Source of the DNA: Geosporobacter subterraneus DSM 17957
GTDB taxonomy: Bacteria > Bacillota > Clostridia > Peptostreptococcales > Thermotaleaceae
Length of the DNA stretch: 64,000 nucleotides
Direction of reading: 5' to 3'
NCBI RefSeq assembly: GCF_900142145.1
Contig: NZ_FQZV01000007.1
Span: forward strand, 1 to 64,000
The translations under genes and the position numbers were made by a program. The notes under the pieces are model-generated. The model was not told the origin of the DNA, did not search any database, and worked only from the letters and a program-made list of their open reading frames with translations. This document shows, piece by piece, positions 8,646 through 16,379 of this stretch (its first letter is position 1; each line of letters begins with the position of its first letter).

Positions 8646-10194
8646 ACTTTGCATACTCTATAGCTCTTGTTTCTCTAATAACGTTAACCTTAATCTGTCC
8701 AGGATATTCCAACTCATTTTCTATACGCTTTGTAATATCTCTAGCCAGATGAACAATGTTGTCATCATTCATCTCCTCAGGTTTTACCATAATACGAATT
8801 TCTCTACCTGCTTGGATTGCGAAAGACTTTTCAACACCTTCGTAGTCATTTGCAATCTCTTCCAGCTTTTGAAGACGTTTAATATATGTTTCCAGAGTTT
8901 CTCTTCTCGCTCCAGGTCTTGCCGCAGAAACAGCATCAGCTGCAGTTACTAGTACGGCTTCGACAGTTTGTGGTTCATAATCCCCATGGTGGGTAGACAT
9001 AGCATGAATCACTTCACTAGACTCTTTGTACTTCTTCAAAAGATCCATTCCGATATCTACATGGGTTCCTTCCACCTCGTGATCTACTGCTTTTCCAATA
9101 TCATGAAGTAGTCCGGCCCTTTTTGCCAATTTCACATCGGCACCCAGTTCTGCAGCCATTAAGCCTGCCAAATGGGACACCTCTATGGAATGTTTCAAAA
9201 CATTTTGCCCATAGCTTGTTCTAAATTTTAATCTTCCTAACAATTTAATCAATTCTGGATGAAGACTGTGAACTCCTGTTTCAAAAGTTGCTTGTTCACC
9301 CTCTTCTTTGATAATATTATTAACTTCTTTTTTTGCTTTTTCTACCATTTCTTCTATACGTGCCGGATGTATTCTTCCGTCTACGATTAGCTTTTCAAGA
9401 GCAATTCTTGCAACCTCTCTCCGAATCGGATCGAATCCTGATAAAATTACGGCCTCTGGCGTATCATCAATGATGAGATCTATTCCTGTCAAGGTTTCTA
9501 AAGCTCTAATATTCCGGCCTTCTCTACCAATAATTCTACCTTTCATTTCATCGTTAGGTAAGGCTACAACGGATACAGTCGTTTCTGCTACATGGTCAGC
9601 AGCACATTTTTGAATAGCATAGGAAATAATTTCCTTTGCTTTCTTCTCAGATTCTTCTTTTGTTTTTTGCTCAATTTCCTTAATCATGATGGCAGCTTCA
9701 TGTTTTACTTCTTTTTGAATGTCATTTAGAAGCAGTTCTTTCGCTTCGTCTTGTGTTAATCCTGATATTCTTTCAAGTTCCTCTAGTTCTTTTTGATAAA
9801 GCAGCTCAATTTGTTCTTCTTTTTCCCCGACTTCTTTTATTTTTTTGTTTAAAATTTCATCTTTTTTCTCAAGGTTTTCTGATTTTCTGTCTAATGTTTC
9901 TTCTTTTTGAACCAATCTTCTTTCTAATCTTTGGATTTCGTTTCTTCTTTCCCTGCTATCTCTTTCAAACTCGCTTCTTAAGCGATGTACTTCTTCTTTC
10001 GCCTCAAGAAGAATTTCTTTTTTTGCAGTTTCAGCGTCTTTCTCAGCTTCGCTTATGATTTCTTTTGCCTTTTGCTCTGCATTGTTAATCTTACCTTCAG
10101 CGATACTTCTTCTAAAAAGATAACCTATTCCAAAGCCAATACCAGCTCCGACAACAACAAAAATGAAAATATTCAAGTAATTAATAGGCAACAC
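8644..10194 (-). CDS. rny: Ribonuclease Y
   Basis: Membrane-anchored endoribonuclease that begins decay of many mRNAs in Firmicutes, 516 aa. A single N-terminal transmembrane helix (about residues 7-28) is followed by a long charged coiled coil (about 30-200). A KH domain contains [15 protein letters not shown], and the HD phosphohydrolase domain contains [12 protein letters not shown]. The start is unclear: the frame opens with GTG 10194 then TTG 10191, both touching the GGGGAGGTG ribosome site, so the true start may be a few codons later. A good promoter and a terminator-like hairpin precede it. Usual neighbour of spoVS, but ymdB is missing. Confidence 0.94.
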   Translation of the reverse strand: MLPINYLNIFIFVVVGAGIGFGIGYLFRRSIAEGKINNAEQKAKEIISEAEKDAETAKKEILLEAKEEVHRLRSEFERDSRERRNEIQRLERRLVQKEETLDRKSENLEKKDEILNKKIKEVGEKEEQIELLYQKELEELERISGLTQDEAKELLLNDIQKEVKHEAAIMIKEIEQKTKEESEKKAKEIISYAIQKCAADHVAETTVSVVALPNDEMKGRIIGREGRNIRALETLTGIDLIIDDTPEAVILSGFDPIRREVARIALEKLIVDGRIHPARIEEMVEKAKKEVNNIIKEEGEQATFETGVHSLHPELIKLLGRLKFRTSYGQNVLKHSIEVSHLAGLMAAELGADVKLAKRAGLLHDIGKAVDHEVEGTHVDIGMDLLKKYKESSEVIHAMSTHHGDYEPQTVEAVLVTAADAVSAARPGARRETLETYIKRLQKLEEIANDYEGVEKSFAIQAGREIRIMVKPEEMNDDNIVHLARDITKRIENELEYPGQIKVNVIRETRAIEYAK

Positions 10195-10224
10195 CTCCCC
10201 TGTAAAAAGTCTAATAAAAAGAAG

Positions 10225-10246
10225 AAAACCGAGATGCCTCGGTTTT
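10225..10246 (-). promoter_or_regulatory. Terminator-like hairpin in the rny leader
   Basis: A 9-bp perfect stem (10225-10233 with 10238-10246) with a 4-base loop is followed on the minus strand by TTTTCTTCTTTTT. It lies 30 bases ahead of the rny start and about 85 bases after the predicted transcription start. It could be the terminator of recX, or an attenuator that lets rny expression be adjusted. Confidence 0.65.
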
Positions 10247-10336
10247 TAAATCTTTTACTATGTTATTATAGAGTAAAAATTTAAAAAACTTGGCAGGTCT
10301 CTTGAATTATTCAATGATACACCATGATTTGATATA

Positions 10337-10365
10337 ATTGTATATCTTTTTTATTATACTGTCAA
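10337..10365 (-). promoter_or_regulatory. Sigma-A promoter of rny
   Basis: On the minus strand TTGACA (10360-10365) and TACAAT (10337-10342) are separated by 17 bases. Transcription would start near 10330, giving a leader of about 135 bases. Confidence 0.7.
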
Positions 10366-10417
10366 GTTGATATTCACTGAGCTTAGTCAACATCCTACTT
10401 TCAAGGGTCTCACAAGA

Positions 10418-10888
10418 CTAACGGTCATTTAATTCCTTATTCAAAAAACCTATTGCTTTGTGAATAATCTCTGTATGAAAACCTTTACGAAATAGATAAG
10501 CTTTTAGCTTTATTCTTTGTTGATTATCTGTTAAATACTCTTTGTCTTTTACTTTTTTTTTCAAAATTTTTATGCAATGATCAAATTCATCTATCTCTGC
10601 TGTATTTAGGGCCTCCTTTATCACTTCCGGAGGAACCCCTTTGTGTTTCAGTTGAAGTGTAATCATTTCTTGAGACATCGCTTTGTTTTCAGCAGTAATT
10701 TCTATATATCTGCTGGCATAATCGTAATCATTGAGATAGCCTATTGCTGCCAGCTTGTCAATCACATTTCCAATGATTTCTTCACTGTACTCCTTTCCCC
10801 TTAAATACTGCTGCATCTCTTTTATTGTTCTTGGTCTGTAAGATAGATAGTTCAGTGCTTTTGCATATGCTTCTTGAAACCCTTCCAT
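10418..10888 (-). CDS. recX: RecA regulator RecX
   Basis: 156-aa modulator of RecA filaments. It is built of three-helix repeats; the first is marked by ALNYLSYRPRTIKEMQQYL, followed by GYLNDYDYASRYIE, typical of the family. It lies just downstream of recA, its partner, with a terminator (10922-10943) in between, so it is expressed by read-through of that terminator or from its own weak promoter. AGAGGTG lies ahead of the ATG. Confidence 0.9.
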   Translation of the reverse strand: MEGFQEAYAKALNYLSYRPRTIKEMQQYLRGKEYSEEIIGNVIDKLAAIGYLNDYDYASRYIEITAENKAMSQEMITLQLKHKGVPPEVIKEALNTAEIDEFDHCIKILKKKVKDKEYLTDNQQRIKLKAYLFRKGFHTEIIHKAIGFLNKELNDR

Positions 10889-10921
10889 GTTTAAAACACC
10901 TCTGATTTCTTATAATGACAA

Positions 10922-10943
10922 AAAAACCCTTTACAGGGTTTTT
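10922..10943 (-). terminator. Intrinsic terminator between recA and recX
   Basis: A 9-bp stem (10922-10930 with 10935-10943) with loop TTAC overlaps the recA stop codon (10942-10944); its T arm runs on into T/G-rich sequence on the minus strand. It would lower recX expression relative to recA. Confidence 0.8.
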
Positions 10944-11973
10944 AGTTTGCTTCAGCCTCCACAGCTAAATCCGATTGTTTTACTAAGGGAAGATTATTAA
11001 CTCCTCTTACCTTGTTTTCTATTTCTAAGGAAAGCTCTTTATTATCTATTAGGAACTGCTTTGCGTTTTCTCTCCCTTGTCCTAGACGCTGCTCTCCGTA
11101 ACTGTACCACGAGCCGGATTTTTTTACGATCTCAGCATTAACTGCACAGTCTAAAACACTGCCTTCTCTTGAAATTCCGGTTCCATACATAATGTCAAAT
11201 TCCGCTTGTTTAAAAGGAGGAGCAACCTTATTCTTTACAACCTTTATACGAGTCCTGCTTCCGACTACATCCTCACCCTGTTTGATAGATTCAATTCTCC
11301 TAACATCTAATCTTACAGAAGCATAAAACTTTAATGCACGTCCACCTGTTGTCGTTTCCGGACTTCCAAACATGACACCTACCTTTTCTCTTAGCTGGTT
11401 GATAAAGATAGCCGTGGTCTTTGATTTATTGATAACTCCTGCCAGTTTACGCAGTGCTTGCGACATTAAACGAGCTTGAAGCCCTACATGACTGTCTCCC
11501 ATGTCTCCTTCAATCTCAGCCTTTGGTACCAATGCAGCTACGGAGTCAATTACAATTACATCAATTGCCCCACTTCGCACCAGTGCCTCACAAATCTCCA
11601 GAGCCTGCTCACCGGTATCTGGTTGAGATACAATCAAATCATCTATATTAACACCTAGATTTTTTGCATATACCGGATCCAGAGCATGCTCTGCATCTAT
11701 AAATGCTGCTACCCCACCGTTTTTTTGCGCCTGGGCAATGACATGAAGGGCTACTGTTGTTTTACCAGAAGACTCTGGCCCATATATTTCAACAATTCTT
11801 CCTCTCGGCACACCACCAATACCAATGGCAATGTCTAATTCTAAAGCACCCGTAGAAATACACTCGATATTCAGCTTAGAAGTGTCCTCTCCTAAACGCA
11901 TAATCGAACCCTTACCAAATTGCTTTTCTATTTGACCCATTGCAATTTCCAATGCTTTTAATTTCTCCTGCAT
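10942..11973 (-). CDS. recA: Recombinase RecA
   Basis: ATP-dependent strand-exchange protein and trigger of the SOS response, 343 aa from the chosen start. Walker [12 protein letters not shown], the DNA-binding loops around [19 protein letters not shown] and the [17 protein letters not shown] region are all intact. The start is ATG 11971-11973, which aligns with other RecA proteins. The open frame extends 15 codons upstream, but its ATG at 12018 lies only about 17 bases after the predicted transcription start and has no ribosome site. An AGGTGA (11999-12004) is separated from the ATG by a 16-base hairpin. Promoter and LexA box are directly upstream. Confidence 0.96.
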   Translation of the reverse strand: MQEKLKALEIAMGQIEKQFGKGSIMRLGEDTSKLNIECISTGALELDIAIGIGGVPRGRIVEIYGPESSGKTTVALHVIAQAQKNGGVAAFIDAEHALDPVYAKNLGVNIDDLIVSQPDTGEQALEICEALVRSGAIDVIVIDSVAALVPKAEIEGDMGDSHVGLQARLMSQALRKLAGVINKSKTTAIFINQLREKVGVMFGSPETTTGGRALKFYASVRLDVRRIESIKQGEDVVGSRTRIKVVKNKVAPPFKQAEFDIMYGTGISREGSVLDCAVNAEIVKKSGSWYSYGEQRLGQGRENAKQFLIDNKELSLEIENKVRGVNNLPLVKQSDLAVEAEAN

Positions 11974-11979
11974 TTTATC

Positions 11980-11995
11980 CCAGATAAAAATCTGG
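11980..11995 (-). promoter_or_regulatory. Hairpin between the recA Shine-Dalgarno and start codon
   Basis: A 6-bp perfect stem with a 4-base loop. The distance from AGGTGA (11999-12004) to the ATG (11971-11973) is 25 bases, but only 9 if the hairpin is folded, which is the usual spacing. Confidence 0.5.
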
Positions 11996-12021
11996 TCTTC
12001 ACCTGCCTTTCTCCGCATTAG

Positions 12022-12034
12022 CGAACAAATGTTC
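12022..12034. promoter_or_regulatory. LexA-type operator of recA
   Basis: CGAACAAATGTTC contains the dyad GAAC-N4-GTTC (12023-12034), the SOS operator of Firmicutes. It lies at the predicted transcription start of recA, where a bound repressor would block RNA polymerase. Confidence 0.85.
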
Positions 12035-12041
12035 TAATAAA

Positions 12042-12070
12042 ATTATACATGATTTCCTACACCCGGTCAA
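12042..12070 (-). promoter_or_regulatory. Sigma-A promoter of recA
   Basis: Minus-strand TTGACC (12065-12070) and a perfect TATAAT (12042-12047) are 17 bases apart. Start point near 12035, at the edge of the LexA operator. Confidence 0.85.
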
Positions 12071-12082
12071 CTGAAAAGTCTA

Positions 12083-13312
12083 TCATTTTATAACATTTCT
12101 AATCATATTCAGTGCTGAAAGAACGGAGTAATTTCTGATTCGATCGCGATCTCCGAAAGCTTTTATCCTCTGTACTGTTAGGTGTTCCTTATATAATAGA
12201 CCAATATACACCAGACCTACCGGCTTGTCTTCCGTTCCCCCATCAGGTCCTGCAATACCAGTAATGGAAACACATAAATCGCTGTTTGTTTTTTCTCTTA
12301 GTCTTAATACCATTTCTTTAGCTGTTTCTTCACTAACGGCTCCCCACAGGTCCAAAGTGTCTTGCCCAACCCCTAACATCTTCATCTTGGCCTCATTACT
12401 ATAGGTTATATACCCGGCATGGAAGCATTTTGAAATACCTGGAACAGCTGTAAGCCTTCCTGCTAAAAGACCACCTGTACAGGATTCAGCAATGGATATA
12501 CTTATTTCCTTTTCCATTAAGGCCTTTGCTACAACCTCAACCAATTCCTCATCCTGATCACTATATAAGTATGTGCCTACTTTTGACCGAATTTCTCGAA
12601 CAATCGGCTCAATAAGTTTCATCGCTGCATTCTCATTTTCCGCTTTTGCAGTTACCCTTAAACTGACCTCTCCTTCCTTAGCATAGGGTGCAATGGTTGG
12701 ATTTTCTTGCTTAGTGATTAGATCCAACAATTCTGTTTCTAGGGAGGATTCACCAATTCCAAAAAACCTCAGCACGCTAGAATAAATGGTAGACTTTGAT
12801 TTTTCTCTTAGATACCCCCCTACACAATCTTCAAACATCCCGATCATTTCTTTGGGCGGTCCCGGCAAGCTGATAATAACTTTTCCCATGTTCTCTATAA
12901 TAAAGCCCGGAGCTGTACCCTTATTATTCTGCAATACAATACTATCTTCAGGCAAATAGGCCTGTTTTTTATTATTCTCACACATAGACCGATTAAGATC
13001 TTTAAAAAAAGATTCTAACCGTTCCATAGATGGCCTGTGCAAAACCAAATTTTTTCCCATTGCCTTAGCAACCGTCTCACGGGTTAAATCATCCTGCGTA
13101 GGTCCAAGTCCCCCGGTAGTAATGATCAAATCTGTATTTTTCATTGCATAGTTTAATATTTCTTCTAATCGTCGACAATTGTCTCCTACAGTAAAATGAT
13201 AATACACATTAATTCCTAATTCGTTAAGTCTTTTCGACAGGTATACTGTATTGGTGTTTGTTATTTGACCAAAAAGCAGCTCAGTACCAACGGATATTAA
13301 CGCACAGTTCAT
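12083..13312 (-). CDS. cinA: CinA: competence/damage-inducible protein, nicotinamide-nucleotide amidase type
   Basis: 409-aa two-domain protein. The N-terminal molybdopterin-binding-like (COG1058) domain includes ISVGTELLFGQITNTN and TGGLGPTQDD. The C-terminal domain includes SIAESCTGGLLAGRLT and SITGIAGPDGGTEDKPVG, the pyridine-nucleotide deamidase (PncC) motif, which recycles NMN to NaMN. Start at ATG 13310-13312, nine bases after AGGAGGG; a TTG one codon earlier is less likely. It lies between pgsA and recA, as in many Firmicutes. Confidence 0.93.
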   Translation of the reverse strand: MNCALISVGTELLFGQITNTNTVYLSKRLNELGINVYYHFTVGDNCRRLEEILNYAMKNTDLIITTGGLGPTQDDLTRETVAKAMGKNLVLHRPSMERLESFFKDLNRSMCENNKKQAYLPEDSIVLQNNKGTAPGFIIENMGKVIISLPGPPKEMIGMFEDCVGGYLREKSKSTIYSSVLRFFGIGESSLETELLDLITKQENPTIAPYAKEGEVSLRVTAKAENENAAMKLIEPIVREIRSKVGTYLYSDQDEELVEVVAKALMEKEISISIAESCTGGLLAGRLTAVPGISKCFHAGYITYSNEAKMKMLGVGQDTLDLWGAVSEETAKEMVLRLREKTNSDLCVSITGIAGPDGGTEDKPVGLVYIGLLYKEHLTVQRIKAFGDRDRIRNYSVLSALNMIRNVIK

Positions 13313-13363
13313 CAAAGGGCTCCCTCCTATTCTTACTAAACAGCAAAAAGCAGCATGGCTGCT

Positions 13364-13900
13364 TTATTGTTTAAATACATGCTTATTCAAATAAACATAA
13401 TCTACACCGGATATAATGGTTAAAGCAACTGCCACCCATAGTGCAATTGTACTGAAAGGAAAATTAATCAAGCTAAAGGGATAATTATCAACTAGAATTG
13501 CAATGATCGCAATAATTTGCGCTAGAGTCTTAGACTTCCCCCACCAGCTTGCAGCAATAACAATTCCCTCAGAAGCAGCAATAGCTCTAAGAATACTGAT
13601 AATATATTCCCTAGAGATGATCACAACCACAACCCATGCAGACAGTCTTCCCATCTGTACAAGCGATACCAGAGCAGCTGTAACTAAAAGTTTATCCGCT
13701 AAAGGGTCCATAAATTTTCCGAACTTGGTAATTTGATTTCTGCTGCGGGCAATATAGCCATCTAAAGTATCTGTAATCGCTGCAATCGTAAAAATCCCTG
13801 CAGCTAAATGGATTCCATAAGGAATCTTATTTAATAAAACAATCATAAACACTGGAACTAAAAAGATTCTGGCAATGGTTAACTTATTGGCAAGGTTCAT
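13364..13900 (-). CDS. pgsA: CDP-diacylglycerol-glycerol-3-phosphate 3-phosphatidyltransferase
   Basis: Integral membrane enzyme of 178 aa that makes phosphatidylglycerol phosphate, the first step to phosphatidylglycerol and cardiolipin. The CDP-alcohol phosphotransferase signature D-x2-DG-x2-AR-x8-G-x3-D-x3-D reads DTLDGYIAR then GKFMDPLADK, with all four aspartates. Several hydrophobic helices. Its first 17 bases overlap the end of rimO and its ribosome site (GGGAG) lies inside rimO, so translation is coupled. Confidence 0.95.
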   Translation of the reverse strand: MNLANKLTIARIFLVPVFMIVLLNKIPYGIHLAAGIFTIAAITDTLDGYIARSRNQITKFGKFMDPLADKLLVTAALVSLVQMGRLSAWVVVVIISREYIISILRAIAASEGIVIAASWWGKSKTLAQIIAIIAILVDNYPFSLINFPFSTIALWVAVALTIISGVDYVYLNKHVFKQ

Positions 13901-15227
13901 TCAGCATCTCTCCCATTAAATCGTATTCGAGAGCATCTTTAATTAATACCCGTACAAAAACTCCCGGGCCTAGAGTCCTTTCTGAGTGCACATAAACAAT
14001 ACCGTCAATTTCAGGTGCATCATATGCAGTTCTCCCTATATACACACTCTCTCCTTCAACTTTTTCTTCTACAAGTATATCATAAATATTACCTATTTTC
14101 TCCATATTTTTTTTGTAGGATATTTGCTGTTGAATGATCATAATTTCATCTCTTCTCTTTTCCTTGATTTCCTCCGGAATCTGGTCTGGTAAACTTGCAG
14201 CAGGAGTATCTTCCTCCTGTGAGTAAGTGAATACACCAAGGCGATCAAATTGAACATCAGAAACAAATTGTTTCAATTCTTTGAATTGCTCCTCAGTCTC
14301 TCCGGGGAAACCAACGATTAAAGAGGTGCGGAGAGCAATCTCCGGACAGTTTCTTCTTAGTTTATCTATTACTTTCAAAATATGCTCTTTATTAGTTCTT
14401 CTATTCATTCTTTTTAGTACTTGATTGTTGCAATGTTGAATTGGCATATCTAAGTATTTGCATATTTTCTTTTCACTAGCGATAACTTCTATTACATCCT
14501 CTGTTATTTCATCAGGGTAGCAATATAACACTCTAATCCAGCTTAAGGCTTCTATTTTGCATAACTCTTTTAATAGGTCTGCTAATTTATATTTACCATA
14601 TAGATCTATACCATAACGGGTGGTATCCTGGGCAATCAGAATAATCTCCTTTACCCCGTTGTCAGCTAATGCTTGAGCTTCCTTTAAGATTTGCTCTATA
14701 GCTCTGCTTCTATAGGACCCTCTTAGCTTTGGAATGATACAATAGGTACATCCATTGTCACATCCGTCAGCAATTTTTAGATAGGCCGTATGTTTAGGAG
14801 TACTTATGATTCTTGGCAGATCCTCTGCAATTTGAATATTGATATTTCCAGATTTAATAATCTTCTTTCCCTGTAATGTATCATCTAGAATTTGAATGAT
14901 TTCTGGAAAATTACCGGTTCCGATAATAGCGTCTACTTCCGGCAGCTCCTTCATCAAATCCTCCGAGTACCTTTCACCAAGGCAGCCTGCAACTACTAAT
15001 AATCTGCAATTGCCCTCGTTTTTTAATTGCCCTAAAGCAATGATTGTATCGATGGATTCCTGCTTTGCAGCCTCGATAAATCCACAGGTATTTACTATTA
15101 CAATATCTGCTGTATGCTTATCTTTTGTCAATACGTAATCATAGTTCGTTAAAAGACCCATCATGATTTCCGAATCTACCATATTCTTTGCGCATCCTAA
15201 TGTTTCAACATATACCTTTAAGTTCAT
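13884..15227 (-). CDS. rimO: Ribosomal protein S12 methylthiotransferase
   Basis: 447-aa radical-SAM enzyme that adds a methylthio group to a conserved aspartate of ribosomal protein S12. The N-terminal UPF0004 domain has the three auxiliary cluster cysteines (C12, C48, C82). The radical-SAM CxxxCxxC is GCDNGCTYC (156, 160, 163), and a TRAM domain closes the protein. The start MNLKVYVETLGCAKN and the motif IPKLRGSYRSR are typical of RimO rather than MiaB. Overlaps pgsA by 17 bases. Confidence 0.94.
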   Translation of the reverse strand: MNLKVYVETLGCAKNMVDSEIMMGLLTNYDYVLTKDKHTADIVIVNTCGFIEAAKQESIDTIIALGQLKNEGNCRLLVVAGCLGERYSEDLMKELPEVDAIIGTGNFPEIIQILDDTLQGKKIIKSGNINIQIAEDLPRIISTPKHTAYLKIADGCDNGCTYCIIPKLRGSYRSRAIEQILKEAQALADNGVKEIILIAQDTTRYGIDLYGKYKLADLLKELCKIEALSWIRVLYCYPDEITEDVIEVIASEKKICKYLDMPIQHCNNQVLKRMNRRTNKEHILKVIDKLRRNCPEIALRTSLIVGFPGETEEQFKELKQFVSDVQFDRLGVFTYSQEEDTPAASLPDQIPEEIKEKRRDEIMIIQQQISYKKNMEKIGNIYDILVEEKVEGESVYIGRTAYDAPEIDGIVYVHSERTLGPGVFVRVLIKDALEYDLMGEMLNEPCQ

Positions 15228-15245
15228 TGGGGTGTTGCTCCTTCC

Positions 15246-16298
15246 TTATTTTTGCGGTTTCAGACTCATTTCAAAGTCCCGTAGTTCCTTTATAGCATTT
15301 TCAATATTATCATAAAAAATCTCCAGATCATAGTTTTTGTATTTCTCAATAGAGTATTGATATAAGGGATCATAATAATATTCAATCAAATACCTGATAA
15401 TATAAGGGTAAGCCTTTTCTGACTGTTTTTGCAACAGATGATCCACGGCTTCATTACCCAACCGCTTCCGAAGATGTTCGATGGCTTTTCTTATTTTCTC
15501 TTCCTTCTCTTCTACATGGTTAATATAATCCTTTAAGATAATATTTACACGATTTTCTAAGCTGGTATTTACCAACACATGACTTCCTGCTACCATCCGT
15601 TGATATATTTTATCTGGTATCTGAACATTTCCAATTCGTTTGCTTTCACTTTCGACAAAGATGTTCTTTTCTGCAGCCCCGTACAATATGTGAAAAATCA
15701 TGGATTCAAACATTTTTTGAGAAGGAGGACTCCCTTTAAAAACAATGTCACCAAATACAGAACCGCTATTTTGAGCAAGCTTTTCTAAATTTAATACCTT
15801 CAGCCCCTTTTCAGACAAGCCCTCTAAAATATGGGTTTTCCCTACTCCAGTGAGTCCATGAACCATAATAAAGTGATACGGGTCCAAATGATTCTCGAAA
15901 TAATCCATAATAAACTTTCTATAGGCTTTATAGCCGCCGGCTAGCTGATATACCTGGGGAACATTAAACATACTTAAAAAATTGCATACGGATTTACTCC
16001 TCATTCCACCGCGCCAGCAGAAAAAAATAATATGTTCATATTCCTTCTGATAGTCTACGATTTGATCATATAAGCTTGGAAGCTTATATGAAGCATATTT
16101 AACACCAAGACGGATCGCCTTTTGATGGCTGTCTCTTCGATATACGGTTCCTATTTCTGCTCTTTCCTCATCGTTTAAAATCGGGAAATTAACTGCATCA
16201 ACGATTGTAGATTCAGCATATTCTGCAGGGGAGCGTACATCTATAAAAATAGCTTTTTTCAATTTTAATGCTTCTTCTATTGTAATTAAAGACGTCAT
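15246..16298 (-). CDS. mnmH: tRNA 2-selenouridine synthase
   Basis: 350-aa enzyme that replaces sulfur by selenium at 2-thiouridine in the wobble position of certain tRNAs, using selenophosphate. The N-terminal rhodanese domain carries the active cysteine in FFCWRGGMRSKS (C94), the hallmark of MnmH/SelU. A P-loop domain follows with GLTGVGKTHIL (about 149-159), used in the geranyl-transfer intermediate step. ATG 16296-16298 is preceded by GAGGGA; the longer frame (to 16340) has no ribosome site. It implies the organism makes selenophosphate (SelD), though selD is not in this window. Confidence 0.92.
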   Translation of the reverse strand: MTSLITIEEALKLKKAIFIDVRSPAEYAESTIVDAVNFPILNDEERAEIGTVYRRDSHQKAIRLGVKYASYKLPSLYDQIVDYQKEYEHIIFFCWRGGMRSKSVCNFLSMFNVPQVYQLAGGYKAYRKFIMDYFENHLDPYHFIMVHGLTGVGKTHILEGLSEKGLKVLNLEKLAQNSGSVFGDIVFKGSPPSQKMFESMIFHILYGAAEKNIFVESESKRIGNVQIPDKIYQRMVAGSHVLVNTSLENRVNIILKDYINHVEEKEEKIRKAIEHLRKRLGNEAVDHLLQKQSEKAYPYIIRYLIEYYYDPLYQYSIEKYKNYDLEIFYDNIENAIKELRDFEMSLKPQK

Positions 16299-16340
16299 AA
16301 AAATCCCTCTCAATAATAAATATCTAAAGCTAGTATTCAC

Positions 16341-16372
16341 AAAAAAAACCCTTGCAAAACAATTTTCAAGAG
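16341..16372 (-). terminator. Intrinsic terminator after ftsK
   Basis: On the minus strand, CTCTTG pairs with CAAGGG and AAAA with TTTT, with one bulged G, and eight T follow. It begins 8 bases past the ftsK stop, so mnmH starts a new unit or depends on read-through. Confidence 0.8.
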
Positions 16373-16379
16373 TAGAATA

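Noticed and set aside
8418-8654. 78-codon minus-strand open frame between rny and spoVS
   Set aside because: It is made almost wholly of inverted repeats and hairpin arms, overlaps the rny stop and terminator, has no ribosome site and no recognisable protein features.
11974-12018. 15-residue N-terminal extension of RecA
   Set aside because: The upstream ATG is about 17 bases from the predicted transcription start and lacks a ribosome site; the extension does not match RecA proteins.
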